Positions 12,358 through 25,877 of a stretch of DNA of 64,000 bases are shown piece by piece. Under the pieces are notes generated by a model. It had not been told where the DNA came from and ran no database searches. It was given only the letters and a program-made list of their open reading frames with translations. This DNA is from Pelobates cultripes (Eukaryota; Chordata; Amphibia; Anura; Pelobatidae). The translations under genes and the position numbers were made by a program. The stretch is from NCBI GenBank assembly GCA_933207985.1, contig OW240912.1, positions 76,448,829 through 76,512,828 on the forward strand, in the 5' to 3' direction. Position 1 is the stretch's first letter. Each line of letters opens with the position of its first letter.

Positions 12358-15300
12358 AGTAGAAGCATCAAAATGATCCAAAACCTTTCCTGATTACACA
12401 AGAAGTCAACATAGAAGCAACCCATAGGGATTTGCAGAGCATACAGGAAATTCAAAGGTCTTAATTTTCATTTTATTTGGTTCATATTTTTAATGCACTA
12501 TATACATATATAATGCAATCTCCAGATCACACTATCTTATCTAGAGTTTAACTCTAATATGCAATTGAAAGTCATAAATATACATTTTCAATAAATTATT
12601 TCCATTATGCAATGCTCCACCTCTGCCAACTGCACACTGTTGGAAACAAGTGCTATAACATTGCAATCTGGAACTCCAAAACTTGTGCCAAGGCATCTTC
12701 AAATAGAGTGCTCCGAAGATAATGACATGAAGTGCAAGGCAGGGATGTGATGAGTAATTAGATAAGAAAAGCATTTCATATGGCTTTCATCTTTTGTTAG
12801 TACAGACAGACATTAATAAAATTCAAAAGTAATGTGTAACCTTGTAATTTCCACATTATATTTACATAATGTGACGTTTTGGAGCTAGCATTACAAAGTA
12901 GCTACCATAAATGTAATATTTTAGTGATTTATTCACTAAAATCTGAATGCACCAGTACAAATAAACAAATAATTATCTGGATCTATGTCGGAGCATTTGT
13001 ACGGCAAAATCTGGACACTGTACACAAGATTATATCAACGTACGATTTTGTACAACAGAATCCAAATGAATGTCCACTGGATTTCAGCCAAATAGCTGAA
13101 ATAACAAATCCAGACAATCCAGAGTCATAAAATCTAAATCAGAAGTGGAATTTATAAAACTCCAGACTATTTGTTAACTGGCAAAGCTAGCAGCCAGAAG
13201 GCAAATAGTTAAATAAAATCTATATTTCCCCATGTTTATCAAAGATAAACTAGAGCAAAATTCTGAATTTGTAGCAATCAGCAGAAATGCGCCAATGCTT
13301 TGGTGATTACTCAAAAAGGAATAGTTTGCCCCAGAATGGCTCCTGCAGTGACTTCATATATATGGCCCAATGAGTCACTACATACGTCCCAGAGAGATAA
13401 AACAGTAAATACCTGCGGTTTGTTATATTACAATGCGTTCTACATGTCAATGCTATATTGCTACGGCATCACATGTAGAAAATAGATCAGGATCAGGTAG
13501 TTCAACTTTCTCTATTTTTCCAGGCTACGTTTAATTGAAGCAACATTATTTGCTTAACTGCTTAGATGCATATAATTTCATGGAAAGGAAAAAAAGATTA
13601 GGTTACGTTTGTTAAAAGCAATATTTTTAATTGCACATTGAAAAAGGCATTTAGTAACATGTGTTGTTATGTATTTTAGCCAGCAGGAAAACACAAAATT
13701 CATCCAAGACTGGTACACTTTTTCCCCCAATGATTTTGGATGGACAAAAAAATCTCCTTCAGCCTTATCTTGAAATACAGGAGTTGTGGGGGGACTGTGT
13801 GCAACAGTGTTGTTGACACTTTATTTACAGCAATACATTAATTTGTTTAAAGAATGGTAACACATTTTAAATTATGCCTTTACATGCGTTTTCTGCAAAG
13901 TGTTTTAGGGGAAAAAAATACCTTTTTTTTTTTTTTTAAACAAAGGGCATAAAGCAAGTCCATTGCTATGCAAATACATAAAAAGTGTGCATGCATTGTT
14001 ATTACTTATTAATAATTTACCGGAATACTGTAAAGTATTATGGATTTATAATATCTCTGGTCATTAATTATTTTTGTATTATATGCTACACCTGACGTAT
14101 AAAATGGCTAAATAACTAATGTATGGGTATTCATAAAAAACAACAAACAGGAAGTATTTTTAATGATGCAGATTTAAACAATACATACAGAACACATGCA
14201 TTTTTTCTGTATAGGATTATATTGCACACATCTGGTAAGTATATATTTAGATCTAAAACCAAGATATGTGCCCAGAGTTTTTTTCTGACTCCTCCCTATG
14301 GCTGCTATTTAGCATCACTGTACAAATCAACCTGTACAGGCTCCTCTGAGGTACATGAGCACTGGTTTCTACTGTGTGAAAACCAGGTGCACACAGTGGG
14401 AAATAAAATATTTGTAAAATATTTTTAATACCTAAGTACAAGTGATTGGGAATGGATACACGGTGTTGAAGAACAGTTTTTTTATCCATGTCCTATAACT
14501 GTGCCTTAACTCCATCCCTGTTTCTTGGCCTCAAACCACAAATCCCGCTCACTGCAATACTAATACTCTTAATTTTCTCTAAGAACTGGAATGACAGTGC
14601 ATGTCTAATGGAATGACACAGGGCTGGTTGCCTCTGGAAATTGACACTGGAGCATCTCGTAATGTAAGGACACACAGGAGGTCAGTATCATGCATTAGAA
14701 TTGATGCCGAAAAAACACAAGCATTAAGTAGCTTCTTATTCAGCATCAGAAACAATGCAAATATGATTATAAGGGGCTGCAAGAGAAACAGGAGGCCACA
14801 TGTACTCTTCCACAGAGGCATACTGTTACGATTTAGTTGGTGAGTCATTCTGTGGTGAAGAATATATTTTATTTCAAGTGGTTGAAAAATTGGAAGTGCT
14901 TCAAACTGTTTTTTTGCCTTATTTGGATCAGCTGCAAAAACAGATGTGAGTTTCGGAGAATGTCTCTTTTCGGCCTATGTAACTATAAGCCCTCTGGTAA
15001 GGTACAGCTAAAGTTGTGTTATTGAGCAATCAGTCAAACATGCCGATTTGGCATGAATTAACCAAGCATGCATGAACCGTACGTTAGTTAATCAAGAGTC
15101 ACATGCTTGTAATCAATGTCCCAACTTTGTACCGTCCAACAGAAAATCAACAAACTTGGAAGGAATGCACAAGGGTTAAACAAATCATTACATTTGGAGG
15201 TAAGAAATCTTTTCAGGTATTGTTCAGATTTCAATGGACAGCATAATTGAACAGAGAATAATAGGACGGATGTAACACAAAGCAAATGTAATTACTAAAT

Positions 15301-17268
15301 ATGTGACAAAATGAGAAGATATCACAGGAAATGAAAGAAGAATTTCACAGTTGAATAGAAATGTTGGAGGCATAGTTATAATGTTTCAATGTTGCATTTT
15401 CAAATGATGATAATGGAAATATTAGCACGGTATAATTGTTTATCTGTTCTACCCTTTTACAAAAGCTATGGATTTACTGAAATTTCCAATTTTGTTTTAC
15501 ATCTCAATGTAGCTCATTCAGTTTGCGAAGGCTAAGGGATATAGAAAACAATGAATTAGCCATTCATTATTTTTTTATGTAGTATAATACATATTCACTT
15601 TTTGTTTTTCTTAAAATTTGTATTATTTTTTCCCTAACCACCACTTTATTTATTCTAAGAAACCGTACATATGCAGATCATTATACTTCTAGAGCACATA
15701 CTCCAGTTTATGTTTTAACCTTCCTTTTTTAAATTTATTTCTTATGTATGTGTGGTTGCAAAAGAGTTTACTACCTTCAGAGTCATTTACCTATACATAC
15801 TGGAGATTACTTCTCACAGCAAAGCTGCTTAGATTTATGGGATATTATTTTGTATTTGATTTAGAGGGTGCAATAAATCCAGAGTTATTGGGTGATCGTT
15901 GTGTCTTTTCCCTGAGTTAGATTGTTCTTTTCAGCTATTCCTTCTCTGCTTTCTTCAATTGGTCAGTTCCGTTTGGGTTACCCTTGGATGATGTGACCCG
16001 AAATAAGGCATACAAATTAACTTTTTTTTATGTATTAATTTTTTAAATCTATCATCTTCACAAGGTATACAGAAAAGAGTCCAGGAATACAAGTACAATG
16101 TCATATCATCATTACAATAAGAACAGTTAGTTTGCAATTATCACCAACTGGTGAATATAAAAACTACTACATTCTTCGATTGCAGGGAATTTTCTATGGA
16201 CCAATTGTTTAAAAAAAAAAAAAATGTTCACATGTCTACTGCCTAATACTTTCTTTTCAAAAAGTTGCAGTGGTGTAGAAATTACCCATGACAATCCAGT
16301 TTTCCCAGCAATTAAATCCCTCTATTAAAATGTCCTAAACTAACTCCTAGAGCCCTACATTGTTCAGTCAAGTCCTAGCCCAAAGTCTTGCACTGACACA
16401 AAGTATTCACAAGACTTTAGTATAAACCCTCTAGAAGAGCAACTGACTGTAAACAAGTAGAACAATCTGTTCTGGAACAGAGCCTTTTGATGACTGCATT
16501 ATGATGATGACAGAGGTCATCATTGGTCCATAAGGAGTTATCACTTAAGAAGACATTAAAAAACAATCACAGTTCCTTTTAGGGAACATGGTAGTTTATA
16601 AAACTTTAAGATGTATTTATAAAAATATTTGGATATGTGGACCACCTCTAGATTCTCCCATTGGAATATAATTGTTGTCATATGTTTTTCATAATGGAAT
16701 ACAATTTAAATGAAGTTTACTTACTGGAAAAACACTCAACACGAAGCAGAAAAGTCATCTCTCAGCTGTTTGATTGTGCTTCGAACATATGGCAATTTGC
16801 AATTAATACCACAGCTAAATGAACACTGAGAACAGTCATGCTTAGTTGAAATTATGCTTTTAATCATGTCTACTTTCAGAGCAGATAAGAAGTCTGTTTT
16901 AAAAATATTTACTAATTACATCTGCTGCTCTGTGTTTGCTGTTTAGTAAACATCTATAACTTTGTATTATTTTTGCATCCAGTCTCTAATTGTGCCTCGT
17001 TTATGCAATGCGCATTAATCATTTCTGCTGTAATATAAAATGCGACATGCTTTTCCAAAGAGTTTTTTTCAGAAAAAAAATCTGAATGATCAGATAATTG
17101 TATATTACTATCAGTTATATATTTTAATTTCAAGAAACCCAAAAGTATAAAATTACAAAAAAAAACACTTAAAAAAACAAACAAACAAAAAAACCCAACT
17201 GTTTTTGCTATTTAACCTATAGTAAAAACCTATGTAGGTTTATTTACTATGCTAGGAATTTTTAAGTA
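12358..17268. other. 4.9 kb AT-rich spacer, no gene recognised
   Basis: Only homopolymer runs (for example poly-T at 13922-13937) and short chance frames are present, some overlapping on both strands (14579-14848). No splice-bounded conserved exon or RNA gene could be identified. Confidence 0.4.
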
Positions 17269-17755
17269 TTAAAGGACCACTATAGTGCCAGGAAAACATA
17301 CTCGTTTTCCTGGCACTATAGTGCCCTGAGGGTGCCCCCACCCTCAGGGTCCCCTTCCAGCCCGGCTCTGCAAGGGGGAAAGGGGTAAAAACCTTTTTCC
17401 AGCGCTGGGCGGGGAGCTCTCCTCCTCCGATCCTCATCCGTTCCTCCCTGTCGGCTGAATGCGCACCCGCGGCAAGAGCTGTGCGCGAATTCAGCCGGTC
17501 GCATAGGAAAGCATTTACAATTTACAATGCTTTCCTATGGACAGTTGCGTGCTCTCACTGTGAAAATCACAGTGAGAAGCACGCAAGCGCCTCTAGTGGC
17601 TAGAGGCTTTGGGGGAAGGCTTAACCCATTCATAAACATAGCAGTTTCTCTGAAACTGCTATGTTTATAAAAGAATGGGTTAAGCCTAGCTGGACCTGGC
17701 ACCCAGACCACTTCATTAAGCTGAAGTGGTCTGGGTGCCTAGAGTGGTCCATTAA
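17269..17755. mobile_element. T2-like MITE (TTAA target)
   Basis: A 487-bp element with TTAA at 17269-17272 and 17752-17755. The ends are TTAAAGGACCACTATAGTGC and, on the other strand, TTAATGGACCACTCTAGGCA. It carries internal nested hairpins, for example CCAGGAAAAC/GTTTTCCTGG at the left, ATTTACAATGCTTTCCTATG around 17515-17535, and ACCACTTC/GAAGTGGT at the right. Chance frames on the minus strand are not genes. Confidence 0.8.
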
Positions 17756-18147
17756 CAAAAAATTGCTAATTTAGGTCACAATATCCAGCAGTAACATTTT
17801 ATCTTTTGTTCTAACCTCTAACTGTAATAGTTTGGGTGCTTTTATGTGGATAATATGTGTGGGTGATTTGTTGTCCAATAAAATGATCTTCATAACTAAC
17901 AAAAACACACAATCTTTCTGAAACTCAAAATTGGCATTGAATTGGAATAATGTTATTTATTGCAACATATATGATTGTTTCTACCTTTTAATATTACAAT
18001 AGAGCCTTATTAAAGCCTTCAGCACCGCTGTGAATAAAGAAGGAAAATTAAATGCTGCCGCTTTGGTGGTAGTGACCTGGCTTCCTATCATCTGCCCTTT
18101 ATAAGCTTATTTGATCAAAACTGTAAGTGAAAATGAGGAAATATCAT

Positions 18148-19462
18148 TGTAACGGACCGTTTCTCTCACAAGGGGATAAAATCCGTTTAGGCGATAATCC
18201 CCTTTCCCATAGACCAGCAGCTACTGCAATCACCAACCTCCCGAACTCCAAACTGTACGAATACCCAACTCACGAACAAGAAATACACGAACTCTGGAAG
18301 CAGCCGAACAGGAAAAGCAATACGAACAGCTTACACTCCTGGCAGTCAGCACACAATCCCATTCCCCCAATAACGAGACGACACTTCGTTTTGAGGGTTA
18401 AGCAGAATCTCAGATTTATTCACACAGCCTCCTTTTAAGACATTCTCCCATGCAAGGGAGGGATCCACAACAATTAGTACCCCAGCCAATAATGTACCAG
18501 TTACCTCCCACACATCTCCTCCCCTTAGTGTGACACATAATCCCATTAGTACAGACACAAATTCCCTGGGATACTGGATGTACCCCTAAACATAGGAATA
18601 CCCCTTTAAATGTTACATCCCCTGGTAACCCTGATCTGGGTGAGACACATATCCAAAAATCACCCAGATCGGACCAGGGGTTCAGGAATTATAAAGGGTT
18701 AAAGTTTTGACCGACTGCATGGCAAAAGTATCCGAAAATAGTTCCATGTACTTTGGCCCTGCAGTCGGTCACAGAAAAGGGAATGAATCACACGAATTGC
18801 CTGGGTTATAGAGCTTGGGGAGGATTCGTATGAATCCCCCTGTTCGTGGGATCCTTTCTACCGAACGGCGGGCCGTTCGGTAGTTTCTGCACGAATTGCT
18901 GGAAGTCTGGAGGTCTCAGCGGTGTTTGCTTAGTCGAGTGTCCGATTTTAGTTCCAGACACTCGACGGCAAAACACCGCTGTTCGGGAGTTTAAGATGGC
19001 CGCCGCCACGTGTTCGTTTCCCGAATGGCGGCCACCCAGAGGACAAAACACACATTACACATATTGCCAATTACCCGTTTGCAACATTGTTGCAAACGGT
19101 AATTGGAGGCACACTTACTCCAGGGTGGTCTGGTTGTTCGGTAGTTTCACCCAATATAATGAATGGAGTAATTCTACCGAACAATCAGCCGAATGCTGCA
19201 TACACATAACACTGTTTACCGAACACATAATATTAAATACAGCCTGAATGCAATTTGCTGCACAATCTTAAAGGGCATTATTCCTAACAGTCAGAATATG
19301 TCCACGGATGGCCCTTAAAGGGCCAGTAGCAGCAATATAAAAATGTCACATGCCCAAATATTGCATACAAAAGTACGAATTCACAAGGGGGCCATAGTCA
19401 GATGGCAGGAGGCTGGCAACCAGGCTTCTCCAGTACATAGTGGCGAGGTTGGTTTCACCACA
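18148..19462 (+). mobile_element. Solo LTR, family 1, copy B
   Basis: A 1,315-bp element starting TGTAACGGACCGTTTCTC and ending GAGGTTGGTTTCACCACA. It is flanked by an exact 5-bp duplication, ATCAT, at 18143-18147 and 19463-19467. It shares start, middle (GCCGCCGCCACGTGTTCG near 19000) and end with copies A and C. No internal coding region adjoins it. The 133-codon plus-strand frame inside it has no recognisable domain. Confidence 0.85.
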
Positions 19463-19564
19463 ATCATTCATAAAAGAAAAAGAATAAGCTTTCTCCGGCA
19501 ACAAGCTCTTTCAATAGAATGCTACAAAAATACAAATTGTTTTGTTTTGAACACGAGATAGATA

Positions 19565-20080
19565 CAGTATTCAACCCCCTTTAAAAATCAGGTATGTTGT
19601 CAAAATTTACAGATTTTCAGCTGTTTGAAATGAACAAAAGAAACAAAAGGAATTGAAATAGCTCAACACAACGAATGCTTTAAGTTGTATACCAACATTC
19701 AAATGAAAATTAAACTTATAATAACTTCTCTAGTATCAAAATTATTCAACCCCTTAATGGCAGCATTTTTAGTACCTAGTAGAGCACCTGTTTGCTGTTA
19801 TGACCCGCTGCAAATAAGATGCATAGCCATCCACCAGCTTCTGGCAGTATTCCTAAAGGAATCTTAGCCCATTGCTCATGATTGTGGTGATTGTGATGGC
19901 CACTGTAGAATTTTCCAGGACTTGTTCTGCACCCAAGCCTTGGTGGAATTTGAGGCATGTTTGGGATCATTGTCTTGCTGGATGATCCAATGACGCCTAA
20001 GCTTCAGCTTCCTCACAGACAGCATGATGTTTTCTACTAGGATTTCCTGATACTTCCATGAATCTATCTTGCCAAAATGT
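19565..20080 (-). pseudogene. Tc1/mariner transposase remnant
   Basis: Read on the minus strand from about 19985, the sequence encodes QQDNDPKHASNSTKAW, the segment around the second catalytic aspartate of Tc1-type DDE transposases. It then continues as a degraded C-terminal half through a separate frame (MIPNMPQIPP... , 19970-19776). The left border at 19565 starts CAGTATTCAACCCCC directly after a TA dinucleotide, as expected for a Tc1/mariner end. The other end is lost where a T2-like fragment begins near 20081. The N-terminal DNA-binding half is absent and stops are present, so it is inactive. Confidence 0.7.
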
Positions 20081-20435
20081 TAGCTTAATGAAGCAGTTTC
20101 GGTATATACATTATGTCCCTTTAGTCTCACTGTTCAATTATCTATCATTAAAGAATTAAATTACTTTGGTAATTCAGTCCTAGTCACACCTCCCTGCATG
20201 TGACTAACACAGCCTTCCTAAACACGTCCCGTTAAGAGAAGTCTAATGTTTAAACTTAATTTATTGCAGAATGTGTTTAATTTAGAATTCCTAATCTCCT
20301 GCTGTGTTAATAGCCTTTTAGACCCTGCAAAGAGACTCCTGTGTGTGATTTTAAAGTACAATTTACAGAACATGAGGGACCTAGACCACTTCATCTCATT
20401 GAAGAGGTCTAGGTGCAATGTCGTTGTCCCCTTAA
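20081..20435. mobile_element. T2-like MITE fragment
   Basis: The internal wording (TTAGCTTAATGAAGCAGTTT, CCTAGTCACACCTCCCTGCA) and the right end GTCCCCTTAA match the longer T2-like elements, such as the one at 60934-62887. The left end is missing, replaced by the Tc1/mariner remnant. Confidence 0.6.
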
Positions 20436-23296
20436 ACCTGCAATGTTTACATGTGCATGAGGACATCTAACATATTCAAAATCCATCTATGAAAGCACCG
20501 AATTAATTCTTTCCTATGGGGAAGATCTAATGAGCATGCAATACCGTGCATGCACATTAGGTTTCCCCATCGGCATCAAGTGGCTGGAGGAGGACACAGA
20601 TTCAGCACTGAGAAATCTCGGTGCTGAAAACAGGTAAGTGAAAATAAGGTTTTTTAACCCTTTTAACAGGATGGATGGGGGTTGCGGAGGCAGAGAGACA
20701 CTACAGTGTTAGGGATTCAGTATTTGGCTGATCTGCACTGAGGACAAATTGCTGAGCTTTGCCAAATCTTTTGTTCTCTCTGCCAGCCAGTGCATTATGG
20801 TGTGCCTGCATTAGGGTGTGCATTCCTATATATAGCGGCATCGTATATCTTATTATTTGTTTTAAATCAAATGAGGGGCGATTAGTTCAGGCTGTCAACT
20901 TTTAACCCTAGTCAAGTACAAGTAAACAGTCTTTTTTTACACTCAAAACCCACAGATCACAGTGTGGATGGTCCTATTTATGTGTAGTATGCAGTACTTA
21001 ACATTTGACAGATGGAGGCTGCTGAAGTTTTAAGTGTCTTCTAAAATACCTCTATTAGTATAATCTCCACGATACAAAGGAGCATTCACAAAGATCTGTA
21101 CATTCCCAGTTTGTCAGTCCAGGCCTAAACCCACATAGTTCCAGAGTAGCAAAAGCCCTGAACAATTCTTACACCCTGCCTTCTACAGGGCTGTGCAAAA
21201 AAACATGCCAACACACCTCCTGCTATTCTCATTTTTAAAAATGGTTTGATACTTCAGCCTACAACCTCTTTGCCAACTCTACCATGCCAATGGCCTGGGG
21301 GTCAATTGTCCCCCTTGCCAGCCAGCCAACCCTTCCTTCATCTAGTTTCTAATCAGCTTTTCAGTGACTATATTAGTAGATGGTAATGCAAAAGAGAATC
21401 TATTTCTAATTGATTAACAATACAGTACCGTTACGCTTCAACCTGTACATTGTATTAAAGAATTTAAACAAAGAGGGTTATCAGCTGTTTCTCTGAATAA
21501 TTACTGACAATAGTTATGTCCGTGTCATTGCATTTTTCAAATCGTTACCTATACAAGTATTTATCAGCTTTCTCCTTCTGCACCCCATAAGACCATATAA
21601 AAATATCAACTTTAATCACACAGCCCTATATTACACAATTGTTCAAAGTAACGATTTTCTTTTGCTGGACGTATAACTTCTTCCCTCCAATCTCAAAGCA
21701 TGATAGTATGTTTTGTGCACACAATACATAGTATAAAACATTCTCCAGAGAAATCAGACTTTGTTTCTCTTGTCCCTACTGCTAAACATGATTATATCAG
21801 CTGAGCTATTGTACACAATTACACACATGTCAACAATTGCATAGAGGTAAGCTGCTTACCAGTTAAATTTATAATAACTTTTTTTTTGTTAAAACCCCTT
21901 TTCTACTAACTTTTCCAAATTTAATTTATATGGCGATATACTTTCACCTACAGATGATGTTTTTTTACATCTTTATGCGAGGATAATTTATAAGCGGTTG
22001 TAGCAGTGGCCAGATGGTCTTTAGTCAATGGGTCTTTAGTCAAGATGCCAGCTAGTCTGTTCCCAGCAACAGCATTCTGGTAGATTACTTCTTTAGTTTC
22101 CTGTACCGTGCCATACTGTATATTGTCAAAAGTCCATTATATTTTCCTCTCTGCAGTAATCCACCAGCAAGAGGTGAAGTTTGAAATTTGGTTTTGCTTC
22201 CGTTATGTATGCTTATCCAGTTTCTGTGCTTCACATCAAGGAGATTGGAAACATGTTTCTGGGTAAGCAGCAGTTTCTTATAGTTTGCATAAATTGAAGA
22301 AATTGTCAATGTATTAGATGAGCCTTAAAAAACACTCCAGGCAACAACATATCATTAAAGCATATTATAGCATTGGGTCTTAATAATATGCTGTATTTCT
22401 GCAAGCCAGATTTTATATAGTTTTTACATATAAATGAATAAAAAAAGAAATCCCTCCTGTACCCCGCTTCCCCCATTCTAAAATATGTCTTATTGCCAGG
22501 TCTTGTACCTGCATATATCTCCCTTTCTGTTTTTCCCTTCTAACCTGAAGCATCCAATAGCATAGTATACATGTTAATTGGATGCACAGCAAAGCATTAA
22601 TGAGTCAAAGCTTTCATATGTAGAAAGATGATCTAAAGGAACACTATAGCAATAGGAATACAAAACTATATTCCTAACGCTATAATATGCCATGCTCCTA
22701 ACTTACTAGGTCCCCCCAGATGCAGGCATGAAAACAAGGATTTGTATCACAGATACAGGTATGATTTTTAAGGGTGCTAAATTAGGAAGGAGTAATGGGA
22801 ATCATGGCATCTAAATTTTGGAAGCGAACAATGTTTTTTTGTTTCTGACTTTTGCTTCATTCCTAAATCAGTCATTTCAGAATTTCGGATCAGCCAAAGT
22901 TAGAAAATTAACGATGCCAAATGAAATGATCTGCCTGCTTAGGTTAAGTTGTTTTTGTGGATAACAAAATCAGGATATTGTAACTTCCAAAATAATAACT
23001 GTATATCATGAACATATTCCTCATGCACACACAAATACAAAAATATTTTTTAGTACCCAGCAGGATGCACTATGGAAACAAGACAGGCAGACGGAGGCAG
23101 TGTTATGCTCTGGGCAATATTCTGCTTTGTATCATTGGATCCTGGTATTCATGTGGATGTACCATTTTCACCATATTATTATTTTTACTATAACAATGTT
23201 ACCATTTATACCTGTTGGTTACCACTGAAATTTGAGAATTGAGAAGTAGGTTGGCTGGCCAAAATGTAGGGAAAAAAACGCTTCTTTTTATAATAA
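20436..23296. other. Spacer with T2-like debris, no gene recognised
   Basis: An inverted core at about 20511-20577 (TTTCCTATGGGGAAGATCTA and its partner) matches MITE interiors. A partial T2-like head (TAAAGGAACACTATAGCAAT) begins near 22635. Remaining frames are short and unrecognised. Confidence 0.4.
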
Positions 23297-24541
23297 GTTA
23301 ACGGACCATTTTGCCCACAAGAGGTTAAAAACCGTTTAGGCGATATTCCCCCTTTTCAGCTGCACAGACAGCTACTGCAAGCACCAATCTCCCGAACTGC
23401 AAACCCACGAATTCACCAACTCCCGAACTGCAACCAAGGGAATACTCGAAACTCCCGAACTGCATACCAAGTAGCACTCCAAACTCCTGAACTGGAGACA
23501 CACGAATAGCTGCTAGCAGACGAACAGGAAAAGCCCCCAAGCGGCTTACACTCCTGGCAATCAGTCTCTAACAGCATACAGTAAATCCTCCCCCAATAAT
23601 GAGACGACACTTCACTTTGAGGGTTAAGCAGGAACTGATTTTCTGGGGCTAACTGCCCGGCTTTTATGCAGGTCTTCCACCTGGTGGACACTCCCCTAGG
23701 GGACCAAATGGGAGACTGGGACACAAAGGGTAAAAGGACCAATCACAGACTTACACATTTCAACCATCCCACAATGCATCACAATTCCTCCTCTCTCCCC
23801 TGGAGATAATTGGGAAGTAATCCAATTATCTCCAAAGACAGAGGCAAAACTCCATTAACCACATGGCAGAAAACAAACAGTAAAACACATAAAATTACCT
23901 ACAGTTACATTCAGTACATAAAACATATATGTTCTACATATCCCCAGATAGCTCAGATCTGAGCGCACATTATTACCGAAGGGCGCTCAGATCACATACA
24001 TACAGTTCAATCGCCATGGAGCCAAAGTCCTTCACATAGTCTTTTCGTTACATGAACAGGCTCCATGGCTTAACTATCTGGGTGATGCTGTTCATCCGGT
24101 TAAACTACCGAATGAACAGCCATTCGGTTCCGCTCTCGAATGGGAAGGGAAGGAGGCTGGCGGCTCAGCGGTGTTCGCGCAATTAAGTGTCCGTTTTCAG
24201 TTCCATAGTTTAGGCGCTGAACACCGCTGGCCATTCGGGAGGTAAAATGGCCGCTGCCACGTGTTCGGCAACCGAACAAAGGCCTCCCAGCGTTCATCAA
24301 TTAAGCTGCGGTTAACCGCAGCTTCTGGGCGGTCAATTGACGGCACACTCCAGTTCCCCGGTGGTCCGTCGTTCGGTAGTTTGTTCGGTAGATTGAATCT
24401 ACCGAACACCCTGGCAGGAAGGCATGAATAAACCTTTCAGCAGGAAAAATAACAGGTCTGAACTGCAGGGCCATAGTCTAAAGGGAGCAGGTGAGCAACC
24501 AGACTTCTTCAGTGTACAGTGGCGAGGTTGGTTTCGCCACA
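23297..24541 (+). mobile_element. Solo LTR, family 1, copy C
   Basis: About 1,245 bp matching copies A and B from (T)TAACGGACC at the left to GCGAGGTTGGTTTCGCCACA at the right. The shared GCCACGTGTTCGG block is near 24257. The first bases are altered relative to TGTAACGG and no 5-bp duplication is evident, so the copy is older or lost its left flank. It abuts the DIRS-like recombinase remnant directly at 24542. Confidence 0.75.
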
Positions 24542-25217
24542 GAGAGCAATCGGTCAAGACCCTTTAATTTGCCGGTTACTACGGGGCATCAGGTTGAGAT
24601 GCCCCCCAGCACCCAAATACCTACACCTCTGGGATGAGGAGAAGGTACTTACATTCCTGTAGGAATGGCCTCAGAATGAACGACTATCTTTAAGACAACT
24701 GTCAGCGAAATTTACCTTCTTACTGTGCCTAGTCTCATTTCGTCGAGTCTCAGACATACGAGCTTTCGACTCAGACGCATTTACTATCAGCCCGGAAGGG
24801 ACCACTTTCCGAATCTCAAGACGAACCAAAACCGACTCAACATCAATTTTCTACCCGTTCTTCACGTCAGAACCCCAACTATGTGTAGTTAGGGCTTTGA
24901 GAACATACATGGCGGCAACGGAAGCACTACGCCGGCCAACCTCCCGACAATTATTGATTTCATACGTTAATCCTCACGGTCCAGTCTCGACCACTACATT
25001 ATCCAGATGGATTAGATGGCTCCTCACCCTTGCAGGAGTGGACCCGTCCTTCGGAGCTCACTCTGTGAGAGGAGCAGCAGCATTGTCAGCTTTTTTAGCA
25101 GGCGCATAGCTATTGGATATCTTACAAGCGGCAGTCTGGTCCCGAGAATCGCCCTTCCGGACGTTCTATTTCCGCCAGTCTTCTAATGCCGCATTTTTTC
25201 TTTTGCCTAAGCGTTAA
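24542..25217 (+). pseudogene. DIRS-type tyrosine recombinase, 3' part
   Basis: DIRS retrotransposons integrate with a tyrosine recombinase instead of a DDE integrase. From about 24564 one plus-strand frame runs to a TAA at 25215-25217 with two internal TAG codons, at 24660-24662 and 25107-25109. The conserved catalytic residues are visible: Arg in FRRVSDIRAFD, His and Arg in FGAHSVRGAA, and Tyr in SPFRTFYFRQ. Between them are the family-like segments EPQLCVVRALRTY and TTLSRWIRWLLTLAG. Both stops could be single C-to-T changes (CAG to TAG), so the copy is only lightly damaged. The N-terminal part and the RT/RNase H/methyltransferase ORFs are missing on the left, where solo LTR copy C sits. DIRS is favoured over Ngaro because of the inverted repeats that follow. 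Confidence 0.75.
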
Positions 25218-25222
25218 AATTG

Positions 25223-25877
25223 CAAAATATGAAGCCTCCTGTCATGTTATAAAATTGAAGATTATGCTAGCGCAGTGTACTAATAATCTTAATTTTAATA
25301 ATGAGAGGAGGCGAGTATTTTCCCTCCCTTTCTTCTTCTTGATGTTCCCACCCTCGTCTCAGGCAAGTTAGATTTAAGGGAATATGTGATTGTTACCAGA
25401 TTAAACCCTAGGTACGGGTACAAATTTCTACATATAGACTGTGAGGGTAAATAATACGGTAGATGGACGTTACAAGATGATAACCGATAGATAATCAAAA
25501 TCATTACAGAGTTTATATAAATACTCATAAAACATATGTTTTCCTACAGTCCATTCCGTATCACTGATACTACTTTCTCTTTCTTTTCAGTTTAACAAAT
25601 CGTATGGATTACTGGGAAGGCTTAATTCCATTATTGTTTTCTAGTTGGATCGAACACGTTATCTGTTACATTGGAACTTGGGATGTCGCATTAACCAAGA
25701 GGAAATGATTGGCTATGCCAGGACTTATATATACTCTGACTCACTCTGATTGGTTCTTTGTTTTTACTGTTTTTTTGCTGCTATGGAGTTAGTAAAGAAA
25801 GTTTATGCAAAATACTCGCCTCCTGTCATTATTAAAATTAAGATTTTTAGTACACTGCGCTAGCATAATCTTCAATT
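25223..25877. mobile_element. DIRS-like 3' terminus: internal complementary region and inverted repeat
   Basis: The segment 25252-25320 recurs in inverted orientation at 25809-25877 with only a few mismatches. A shared core is ATTATGCTAGCGCAGTGTAC. The left block is itself near-palindromic (AATATGAAGCCTCCTGTCAT against GAGGAGGCGAGTATT). Downstream of a tyrosine recombinase ORF, this arrangement matches the internal complementary region plus right inverted terminal repeat of DIRS elements. The 490 bp between the arms holds no gene. Confidence 0.65.

Noticed and set aside
18846..19247. 133-codon plus-strand ORF
   Set aside because: Lies wholly inside solo LTR copy B; no recognisable domain and not kept open in copies A and C.
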